From contig NZ_FNHW01000002.1 in assembly GCF_900103485.1 (NCBI RefSeq), positions 62,001 to 126,000 of the forward strand: 64,000 nucleotides of DNA, in the 5' to 3' direction. This document shows positions 57,606-64,000 of this stretch, in pieces. Position 1 is the stretch's first letter. Every line of letters begins with the position of its first letter. The notes beneath the pieces are model-generated. The model was given only the letters and a program-made list of their open reading frames with translations. It did not search any database and had not been told where the DNA came from. Made by a program: the position numbers and the translations under genes. This DNA is from Fictibacillus solisalsi (GTDB taxonomy: Bacteria > Bacillota > Bacilli > Bacillales > Fictibacillaceae).

Positions 57606-58223
57606 TCAGCCGATGATATGGAGGCAAAAATCCAAGTCCGCTTGCAGGTGGCTTTTCATCAGATCTGCGGCTTTTTCCCCGTTTCGTGCTTTAATGGCTT
57701 CGTAAATTTGTTCGTGTTCATCGATGAGATGAGGGCGCTGATTAAGAACAACGGTTTTGCGAAACAGATAAATCAGCGACTGCATACGGTCAATCGTATC
57801 AATCATGACAGCATTATTGCTGGCCCGTACGATAATTTCATGAAACCGCTCATTGGCGTCCATGATTTCTTCATTCGTTCCTTTTCTTCCGATCTCCACA
57901 CATTCATACAGTGCCTGTAAATCCTGTTCAGGGAGAAAGGAGGCTGCACATTGAGCAGCATACCCTTCGAGCAGGATCCGCATTTGAAAGTTATTCCGCA
58001 GATCCTTTTCCGTCGGTTTGACGACCCGTTTATTGATAATGAGCCCTTCGTATTCCAGCTTCCGAATGGATTCTCTGATAGGTGTCCGGCTGAAGCCCAG
58101 TTCGGAGGCTATTTTTTCTTCCACGATCTTAGTGCCCCCTGGGAGTTGGCCATTTAAAATCCTGTCCCGAAGGACAGCGTAGGATTGATGGGTGGCCGAG
58201 CGTGAACGATCATTTTCCAACAC
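57606..58223 (-). CDS. GntR/FCD-family transcriptional regulator
   Basis: A 205-residue regulator with a GntR winged helix (ILNGQLPGGTKIVEEKIASELGFSRTPIRESIRKL region) and an FCD domain whose His residues (ANERFHEIIVRAS, SHLQADLDFCLH) can hold a metal. The open frame begins at TTG 58247 without a binding site; GAGGTG lies six bases before GTG 58223, the preferred start. Divergent from the acid-sugar operon at 58433, with three GTATAC-type sites in between, it probably represses that operon. Confidence 0.85.
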   Translation of the reverse strand: MLENDRSRSATHQSYAVLRDRILNGQLPGGTKIVEEKIASELGFSRTPIRESIRKLEYEGLIINKRVVKPTEKDLRNNFQMRILLEGYAAQCAASFLPEQDLQALYECVEIGRKGTNEEIMDANERFHEIIVRASNNAVMIDTIDRMQSLIYLFRKTVVLNQRPHLIDEHEQIYEAIKARNGEKAADLMKSHLQADLDFCLHIIG

Positions 58224-58316
58224 AATTTTCACCTCAAGTTCCTTCAACAGTCTATCTACATCTTACCAAAACCATGGAGAAAAAAATATAACCGTTCCTT
58301 GTTCAGACGAATATTC

Positions 58317-58367
58317 GTATACAAATTTATTAAAAATGTATACAAAAATTAAAAAACCGTGTACAAT
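58317..58367 (+). promoter_or_regulatory. Promoter of the acid-sugar operon with GntR operators
   Basis: TATACA (58339-58344), 17 bases and TACAAT (58362-58367) form a promoter. GTATAC at 58317-58322, TGTATACA at 58337-58344 (covering the -35) and TGTACA at 58360-58365 (covering the -10) are palindromes of the TTGTATACAA type bound by FCD-class GntR proteins. Confidence 0.65.
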
Positions 58368-58432
58368 GTCAACTGTAAGCATCACTGAAAGCGATTGCAG
58401 ATCGATTTCACCAAACTCAAGGAGGAATATCG

Positions 58433-59359
58433 ATGGAACACAAGGTTGGTTTTATTGGACTGGGAATCATGGGTAAGCCCATGTCATTAAATTTGATAAA
58501 CGCAGGATTTTCAATAACGGTTTTTGATTTGAATCAGGAAAGTGTAAACGCTGTCGCAGATGCAGGAGCAACATCTGCCGGCTCTCCAAAGGAAGTAGCG
58601 GAACAAAGCGATGTCATCATTACGATGCTTCCGGCATCCAAGCACGTACAGCAAGTCGTATTGGGAGAGAACGGAATTTTGGAGGGGGCCAAAGAAGGCT
58701 CCGTCATTATCGATATGAGTTCCATAACACCTGACGTATCCCGCGAGCTGGCAGAGCAGGCAGCAAAGCAAGGCGTTGAGATGCTTGATGCGCCTGTAAG
58801 CGGTGGGGAGCCAAAAGCAATCGACGGAACGCTTGCCATTATGGTTGGCGGGAAAGAGGACGTTTTTGAAAGCGTTCTTTCTGTTTTATACGGAATGGGT
58901 AAAGACGTCACGCTGGTGGGCGGAAATGGCTGCGGGGTTACTGCAAAACTGGCCAATCAAATTATTGTAAACCTTAACATTGCGGCTATGTCGGAAGCGC
59001 TGGTGCTGGCTGCTAAAGCAGGAATTGATGTGGAGAAAATGTACAAGGCGATCCGGGGAGGACTTGCGGGAAGTGCGGTGCTTGATGCGAAAGTGCCGAT
59101 GATTCTTGATCGAAACTTCGTTGCCGGAGGCAGCATTGCCATCAACATGAAGGATATTGGCAATGTGATGGATACGGCTCACGATATCGGGGTTCCACTC
59201 CCGCTGTCCAGCCAGCTTCTTGAAATCTTCCATACCTTAAAAGTGGATGGAAAAATCAATGACGACCATGGAAGCATTGTGAGGTATTATGAAAAACTTG
59301 CACAGATCGAAGTAAAGAGGGGGATTAACCATGACGAAAAATCAGAGAGTCTCCGCTGA
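58433..59359 (+). CDS. 3-hydroxyisobutyrate dehydrogenase-family reductase (L-threonate dehydrogenase-like)
   Basis: A 308-residue beta-hydroxyacid dehydrogenase with the NAD(P) motif GFIGLGIMGKPMSLNLINAG, the substrate motif DAPVSGGEPKAIDGTL and the catalytic Lys in GCGVTAKLANQIIVN. Relatives include tartronate-semialdehyde reductase and L-threonate dehydrogenase (LtnD). Because a DUF1537 kinase gene overlaps its end, oxidation of a four-carbon acid sugar is the best guess. AAGGAGG precedes the ATG. Confidence 0.83.
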   Translation: MEHKVGFIGLGIMGKPMSLNLINAGFSITVFDLNQESVNAVADAGATSAGSPKEVAEQSDVIITMLPASKHVQQVVLGENGILEGAKEGSVIIDMSSITPDVSRELAEQAAKQGVEMLDAPVSGGEPKAIDGTLAIMVGGKEDVFESVLSVLYGMGKDVTLVGGNGCGVTAKLANQIIVNLNIAAMSEALVLAAKAGIDVEKMYKAIRGGLAGSAVLDAKVPMILDRNFVAGGSIAINMKDIGNVMDTAHDIGVPLPLSSQLLEIFHTLKVDGKINDDHGSIVRYYEKLAQIEVKRGINHDEKSESLR

Positions 59360-60767
59360 TCTTCTCGAAAATCTTCCAACGCTTCTTAATGATAAAGCAG
59401 ATGCGCTTATACAGGAAGCTCTTGGGACATTCAATAAAAAAGTTATCGTGCTGGATGATGATCCAACAGGCGTTCAAACGGTGCATGACATTTCGGTATT
59501 CACCGACTGGTCTGTTGAGAGCATTACAAAAGGCTTTTTGGAAGAGCAGTCCATGTTCTTTATCCTGACGAACTCCAGAGGATTCACCGAAGAAGAAACA
59601 GCGAGGGAGCATATCAAAATCGCTGAAAATATTCTTGCGGTATCCAAGAAACTGAACCGTGATTACCTGATCATCAGCCGTGGCGATTCCACGCTCAGAG
59701 GGCATTATCCGCTGGAAACGACTGTGCTTAAGGAAACGATCGAATCCGCTTCCGAAAAAAAGATTGATGGAGAAGTGATTCTGCCGTTCTTTAAAGAAGG
59801 TGGACGTTTCACTGTAAATAATATCCACTACGTTCAGGATGGCAGTGAGCTTGTGCCGGCAGGCGAAACCGAGTTCGCGAAGGATCGTACCTTTGGCTAT
59901 ACCAAGTCGGACCTGGGTGAATGGATCGAGGAAAAATCCCGCGGAGAATATAAAGCAGCCGACACTCTCTATCTTCCGATTGAAACGTTGCGTTCCATGG
60001 ACGTTGACGGGATTGCCAGCCAGTTGATGGAGGTTAAAGGTTTCAACAAAGTCGTCGTGAATGCTGTGGATGAGGGGGATGTAAAAATCTTTACAGCCGC
60101 GCTCATTCAAGCGATCAATGCAGGAAAGAACTTTTTGTTCCGGAGTGCAGCAGCGCTGCCAAAAGTCATAGGCGGTGTACAGGATAAGGCATTGCTTACA
60201 AGAAACGAAATGATCCAGGAAGAAACTGGACATGGCGGACTCATCATCATCGGCTCCCACGTAAAGAAAACCACAGAACAACTGGAGCGGTTAAAAGAAA
60301 TAAAGGAAATCGAATTTATTGAATTCAACAGCCATCTCGTTTTGGAGCCGGAACGCTTTTTGCAGGAAACCGACCGTGTCATTGAAACCACAGAATCACT
60401 CGTACGTTCGGGTAAAACGGTGGCGGTCTATACGAGCAGGGAGCGTCTCGATCTCGGCGAGAACAAAAAAGAAGAGGAACTGAAACTATCCGTCGCCATT
60501 TCCGATGCCGTTACAAGCATTGTAACAAGGCTTCAGGTCAAGCCGAATTTCCTTATCGCCAAAGGCGGAATCACTTCAAGTGATGTCGGGACAAAAGGCT
60601 TGAGCGTTAAACGGGCAACGGTGGCCGGGCAGGTCCGGCCGGGAATCCCGGTTTGGCGAACAGGAGACGAAAGCAAGTATCCTGGAATGTCCTATGTGAT
60701 TTTTCCGGGCAATGTTGGCACGAAAAGCGACTTAAAAGAAGTAACTGAAATGCTTATTCATCCTTAA
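59331..60767 (+). CDS. Four-carbon acid sugar kinase (DUF1537 family)
   Basis: The 478-residue protein has the DUF1537 N-terminal substrate domain (VLDDDPTGVQTVHDISV, and ISRGDSTLRGHYPLE) and a C-terminal nucleotide-binding domain (LIAKGGITSSDVGTKGL, ending in GMSYVIFPGNVG). Members phosphorylate 3-oxo-tetronates (OtnK) or D-threonate/D-erythronate (DtnK). It overlaps the dehydrogenase gene by 29 bases, so the pair probably acts sequentially: oxidation, then 4-phosphorylation. Confidence 0.87.
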   Translation: MTKNQRVSADLLENLPTLLNDKADALIQEALGTFNKKVIVLDDDPTGVQTVHDISVFTDWSVESITKGFLEEQSMFFILTNSRGFTEEETAREHIKIAENILAVSKKLNRDYLIISRGDSTLRGHYPLETTVLKETIESASEKKIDGEVILPFFKEGGRFTVNNIHYVQDGSELVPAGETEFAKDRTFGYTKSDLGEWIEEKSRGEYKAADTLYLPIETLRSMDVDGIASQLMEVKGFNKVVVNAVDEGDVKIFTAALIQAINAGKNFLFRSAAALPKVIGGVQDKALLTRNEMIQEETGHGGLIIIGSHVKKTTEQLERLKEIKEIEFIEFNSHLVLEPERFLQETDRVIETTESLVRSGKTVAVYTSRERLDLGENKKEEELKLSVAISDAVTSIVTRLQVKPNFLIAKGGITSSDVGTKGLSVKRATVAGQVRPGIPVWRTGDESKYPGMSYVIFPGNVGTKSDLKEVTEMLIHP

Positions 60768-60833
60768 GAATTGAGGGGATGCACGGCAGAAGAGTGGTGC
60801 ATTCCGGACTACAGAAGAAAAGAGGTAGAAATC

Positions 60834-62156
60834 ATGCCAATCGTATATATTTGCATAGGGATTGCCCTGTTGTTGCTGCTCATGGTGGTCTTTAAGTTAA
60901 ACGCTTTCATCTCATTGATTATTGTTGGAGTGCTTGTCGGGATTATGGAAGGCATGACCCCGGCGGAAGCTATGACGTCAGTAACGAACGGTTTGGGCGG
61001 AACGCTTGGAAGCCTGGCTCTGGTCATCGGGTTTGGAGGCATGCTCGGTAAATTGATGGCAGACTCGGGCGGTGCACAGCGAATCGCTACCACATTGATC
61101 CGGGTATTTGGCAGAAACCGGGTTCAGTTTGCTGCTGTTCTTACTGCTATCATTGTTGGAATCGCTTTATTTTTTGAAACAGGCGTGGTTGTCCTTATTC
61201 CGCTCGTCTTTGTTATTGCAGCGGAAGCGAGTGTGCCTATTCTCTATATCGGGATGCCGGTCATTGCGGCGCTCATTACGATGCACGGATTTGTTCCGCC
61301 GCATCCGGGGCCAACGGCGGTTGCCGGAATCTTTCATGCCAATCTGGGTCTGACCTTGCTGTACGGAGTGATTATCGCAGTTCCCGCCGTTATTCTGAGC
61401 GGGCCGATGTACACCAGGCTCTTTAAGAAAGAAGATCTGGAAGTTGAAATTCCAAAAGGATTGTTTACACCAAAGCATTTTGAAGAACATGAGATGCCTG
61501 GCTTTGGCATCAGTGTCTTTACGGCTCTTATTCCTGTTATTTTGATCGCCTTCCAGGCAGTTGTGGAAATTGCCACGCCGGATTCTTCACTGGTTCCGAC
61601 GGCTCAGTTCCTTGGAAATCCGGGAGTTGCCCTATTAATCGCGGTCATCGTCGCCATTTTCACATTTGGCTTGAACCGCGGAAAGAAAATGCCTGAACTG
61701 ATGAACTCGGTCTCAGAATCCATCGCAAGCATTGCCATGATCCTGTTGATCATTGGTGGTGGGGGTGCCTTCAAGCAAGTACTGATCGACAGCCATGTGG
61801 ACAAATATGTGGCAAACCTAATGGAAGGTTCATCAATGTCACCCTTGCTGCTTGCCTGGCTGATCGCAGCCATCCTTAGGGTCGTTCTCGGATCAGCAAC
61901 AGTAGCCGGGATGACAGCCGCGGGGATTGCCGCCCCATTAGTGGCGGCGACACATGTCAGTCCGGAGCTCATGGTTCTGGCTACCGGAGCAGGAAGCATG
62001 ACCTTCTCCCATGTAAATGATGCAGGGTTCTGGATTTACAAGGAATTCTTTAATCTTTCCATTGGGAAAACGATCAAAACCTGGTCCGTGATGGTTACCA
62101 TTGCATCGCTTGTTGGTTTGGCAGGTGTATTGATTATTAACGCGCTGATCAGTTAA
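60834..62156 (+). CDS. GntP-family acid-sugar permease
   Basis: A 440-residue, multi-helix permease of the gluconate:H+ symporter family, with FFETGVVVLIPLVFVIAAE, MHGFVPPHPGPTAVAGIFHAN and VLGSATVAGMTAAGIAAP as family landmarks. The open frame begins upstream, but AAAAGAGG precedes ATG 60834, giving MPIVYICIGIALLLLL. As the last gene of the operon it should import the acid sugar handled by the two preceding enzymes. Confidence 0.88.
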   Translation: MPIVYICIGIALLLLLMVVFKLNAFISLIIVGVLVGIMEGMTPAEAMTSVTNGLGGTLGSLALVIGFGGMLGKLMADSGGAQRIATTLIRVFGRNRVQFAAVLTAIIVGIALFFETGVVVLIPLVFVIAAEASVPILYIGMPVIAALITMHGFVPPHPGPTAVAGIFHANLGLTLLYGVIIAVPAVILSGPMYTRLFKKEDLEVEIPKGLFTPKHFEEHEMPGFGISVFTALIPVILIAFQAVVEIATPDSSLVPTAQFLGNPGVALLIAVIVAIFTFGLNRGKKMPELMNSVSESIASIAMILLIIGGGGAFKQVLIDSHVDKYVANLMEGSSMSPLLLAWLIAAILRVVLGSATVAGMTAAGIAAPLVAATHVSPELMVLATGAGSMTFSHVNDAGFWIYKEFFNLSIGKTIKTWSVMVTIASLVGLAGVLIINALIS

Positions 62157-62195
62157 AAAAACACCGGTTTCAGGAATACCCTGAACCGGTGTTTT
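62157..62195. terminator. Bidirectional terminator
   Basis: AAAACACCGGTTTCAGG and CCTGAACCGGTGTTTT pair with one bulge. It serves the permease gene and the convergent ROK gene. Confidence 0.85.
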
Positions 62196-62200
62196 GCTGT

Positions 62201-63361
62201 TTAGAGGACAGTGACGCCATCGCGGATAAAGTTTTCAACAACAAAAGCGGAAACGCCAAGTGCTGCTGAATGAACCGAAAGCCGAGAGAACTGCAGCTGC
62301 ACTTCTTTTTGATGAAACGGAAGGGTATGGGTTTGGATGGTTTCCAGTATCGGTTTTTCGAGCCATTGTTTGGCGACCACCAGCCGATTCCCAATAATGA
62401 CCTGCTCGGGGTTAAAGGCGTTAATGATGTTGTTCACGCCGATTCCGATGGAGGCTCCAATTTTTTCAAACAACGCAATGGCTTCCGAGTCGTTCTCTTC
62501 TGCCAGCGCAACCAGTGATTCGAGTGTGGCATCTTGTTGGGGTGCCATTTCGAGCAGTGCGTTTTCAGAAGCATAAACCTCCCAGCAGCCCTGGCTCCCG
62601 CAGCTGCATTTTTTGCCGTTGGCCTGAATGATGACATGTCCGAGTTCTCCGGAGTATCCGTTTTTGCCTTGGTATAATTCTCCGTTCAGAATAATTCCGG
62701 CACCAATTCCGATTCCGGCACTGACATAAATGATGTCCTGAAAGCTTTGGCCGGCTCCCAGCTGCTTTTCGCCATATGCGCCTGCATTGGCTTCATTTTC
62801 AATAAGGACCGGCAGCTTGAACTCTTCTTCAATATGCTGTTTTAACGAAATGTTGCTCCAGTTCAGGTTTGGGGCAAAAAGAACAGTTCCTTGCTTGTCC
62901 ACAATGCCTGGTACGCCGATTCCAATTCCGACTGCACCGTAGGAGCTTTCAGGCATTTCAAGGATCAAAGAGCGGATCATTTCACTGACCACGTCTGTCA
63001 CTGCTTCAAACGCCACATTCTTTATCGGCTGATTTTTTTCAATAAGGATGTTTCCTTTTAAATCCGTCAGAATGCTCAAGACGTAATTGACCCCGATATC
63101 AATACCGATTGCATATCCGGCGGTCTTGTTGAAGTGAAGGAGTACTGGCCGCCGCCCCCCGCTGGATTCCCCCGGGCCGGATTCAAAGATCAAATTCTCT
63201 TCCAGAATATCGTTCACAAGAGAGGAGACGGTCGCTTTGTTCAGCCCGGTAATTTGGGCGATGTCGGCGCGTGAAACGGGTTCTTTTTCGATGATCGTCT
63301 GCAATACGAGCGATTTATTGTTTCTTTTTACAACTTGCTGGTTCCAGGTAATGGTCTGCAT
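62201..63361 (-). CDS. ROK-family repressor, XylR/NagC-like
   Basis: The 386-residue repressor has an N-terminal winged helix (SRADIAQITGLNKATVSSLVNDIL), the wing end SGGRRPVLLHFNKTAGYAIGID as in B. subtilis XylR, and a ROK domain with the zinc motif KKCSCGSQGCWEVYAS. ROK repressors respond to a sugar. It is divergent from the Gfo/Idh/MocA gene at 63554, with two tandem operators in the 192-base gap. No xylose genes are visible in the window. Confidence 0.88.
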   Translation of the reverse strand: MQTITWNQQVVKRNNKSLVLQTIIEKEPVSRADIAQITGLNKATVSSLVNDILEENLIFESGPGESSGGRRPVLLHFNKTAGYAIGIDIGVNYVLSILTDLKGNILIEKNQPIKNVAFEAVTDVVSEMIRSLILEMPESSYGAVGIGIGVPGIVDKQGTVLFAPNLNWSNISLKQHIEEEFKLPVLIENEANAGAYGEKQLGAGQSFQDIIYVSAGIGIGAGIILNGELYQGKNGYSGELGHVIIQANGKKCSCGSQGCWEVYASENALLEMAPQQDATLESLVALAEENDSEAIALFEKIGASIGIGVNNIINAFNPEQVIIGNRLVVAKQWLEKPILETIQTHTLPFHQKEVQLQFSRLSVHSAALGVSAFVVENFIRDGVTVL

Positions 63362-63397
63362 AAAATTCTCCTAACATTTGAGCGTTTATATTAGTAT

Positions 63398-63430
63398 AAA
63401 CTTAGTTTGGTCAATATACAAACTTAGTTA
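63398..63430. promoter_or_regulatory. Tandem ROK operator sites
   Basis: AAACTTAGTTT (63398-63408), a palindrome around one T, recurs as AAACTTAGTTA (63420-63430). Start-to-start spacing is 22 bases, two helical turns, so two dimers could bind the same face of the DNA. Confidence 0.6.
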
Positions 63431-63553
63431 TTCATGCTAAGATAAGAAATAGAAAGAACAGTGAATCCATTTACTTACAATTATAAAACAATACAGAACA
63501 GCTAACCATGCTGTAAAACCAGACGATCACACTTTTAAAATGGAGGACAAAAC

Positions 63554-64000
63554 ATGAAAAAAGTCCGCTGGGGTGTATTAAGTACTGCAACCATTGGTTT
63601 GACTCAGGGCATACCGGCCATACAGCGATCGGAAAATGCAGAACTCGTTGGCTTGGCTAGCAGGGGAGACAGAGGGAAGGCAAAGGCTGAAGAACTGTCG
63701 ATTCCAAGGTACTATGATAGCTATGAAAAGCTGCTGGATGACCCGGAAATTGAATCCGTTTACATTCCGCTGCCCAATCACCTGCATCTGGAATGGGCGG
63801 TAAAAGCAGCCCGCAATGGCAAGCATGTTCTGTGTGAAAAGCCGGCATTTCTTCATGCAGAAGATACGAAGGGAATGGCGGAGGTGTGCCGCGAACAGGG
63901 TGTTTATTTTATGGAAGCCTTTATGTATCAGTTTCATCCTCAGCACGAACGTGTGAAAGAAATTATCGCCTCCGGGGAGATCGGCGAGGTGAAGCTCATG
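63554..64000 (+). CDS. Gfo/Idh/MocA-family oxidoreductase, 3' end outside window
   Basis: The first 149 codons are present and open to the window edge. The NAD-binding fold begins VRWGVLSTATIGLTQGIPAI, and the conserved E-K-P motif is in HVLCEKPAFLHAED, whose Lys contacts the cofactor and substrate. Family members oxidise or reduce sugars and inositols. TGGAGG with seven-base spacing sets the ATG. It is divergent from the ROK repressor and probably regulated by it. Confidence 0.85.
   Translation, partial: MKKVRWGVLSTATIGLTQGIPAIQRSENAELVGLASRGDRGKAKAEELSIPRYYDSYEKLLDDPEIESVYIPLPNHLHLEWAVKAARNGKHVLCEKPAFLHAEDTKGMAEVCREQGVYFMEAFMYQFHPQHERVKEIIASGEIGEVKLM

Noticed and set aside
59325-60281. A 318-codon minus-strand frame opposite the four-carbon acid sugar kinase gene
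   Set aside because: It is fully antisense to a clear DUF1537 gene; the translation has no recognisable domain and is a mirror effect of codon bias.
1-64000. tRNA, rRNA, T-box, prophage or integrative element
   Set aside because: I saw no tRNA cloverleaf sequences, rRNA signatures, T-box motifs, integrases or phage structural genes. The SAM-I element is the only riboswitch I can support.

Overview
The window looks like chromosomal DNA of a spore-forming low-to-mid-GC Firmicute of the Bacillaceae. The evidence is strong AGGAGG-type ribosome binding sites, many ATG/GTG/TTG starts, CcpA-type cre sites, a SAM-I riboswitch upstream of metNIQ, a SinI-domain protein, Bacillus-like NhaK, XylR-type ROK and MetN proteins, and a heterocycloanthracin-type bacteriocin locus. 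The genus cannot be fixed from the sequence alone. I see no rRNA, tRNA, intact insertion sequence, prophage or CRISPR array.

Layout. 0-5.3 kb: an ArsR/SRPBCC regulator pair, a WYL regulator divergent from a GyrI-like protein, a DoxX-like protein and a stand-alone truA. 5.3-8.8 kb: a minus-strand catabolic operon (GntR, DUF2848, nitrilase-type amidase, MFS). 8.8-9.2 kb: gene debris including the C-terminus of a cytochrome P450. 9.3-18.6 kb: miscellaneous genes (Cys-rich protein, two VOC proteins, nucleoside hydrolase, small membrane proteins, PD-(D/E)XK-like protein, LysR with an MFS exporter, NhaK antiporter, GNAT). 18.9-33.5 kb: a sugar-use island with a sugar porter plus PhyH dioxygenase; a LacI/FHS-permease/epimerase-like/ribokinase unit; and a second LacI followed by an operon of lactonase, SDR, FucU, a second FHS permease and a zinc dehydrogenase, which resembles oxidative L-fucose-type catabolism. 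33.6-39 kb: mqo with a perfect cre site, a ruined YezG-type immunity gene, and riboswitch-controlled metNIQ. 39-45 kb: a compact thiazole/oxazole-modified peptide cluster (Cys-rich precursor, ThiF-like maturation protein, E1-like/YcaO cyclodehydratase, SagB-type dehydrogenase). 45.3-52.3 kb: a ZIP transporter and an abgT-abgA-abgB operon with a probable dedicated regulator. 52.4-64 kb: two SDRs (one KduD-like), a SinI-like protein, an MFS/amidase pair, a GntR-controlled four-carbon acid-sugar operon, and a ROK repressor divergent from a Gfo/Idh/MocA oxidoreductase cut by the window end.

The genes fall into self-contained import, degradation and regulator modules for sugars, acid sugars and amide-linked compounds, typical of a soil saprophyte. 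The most distinctive system is the linear azol(in)e bacteriocin cluster. Its precursor carries 19 cysteines at mostly three-residue spacing and lies directly upstream of all the modification genes, with no dedicated exporter or immunity gene nearby. Several promoters carry clear palindromic operators that can be assigned to adjacent regulators, and several genes have starts decided by internal ribosome binding sites.
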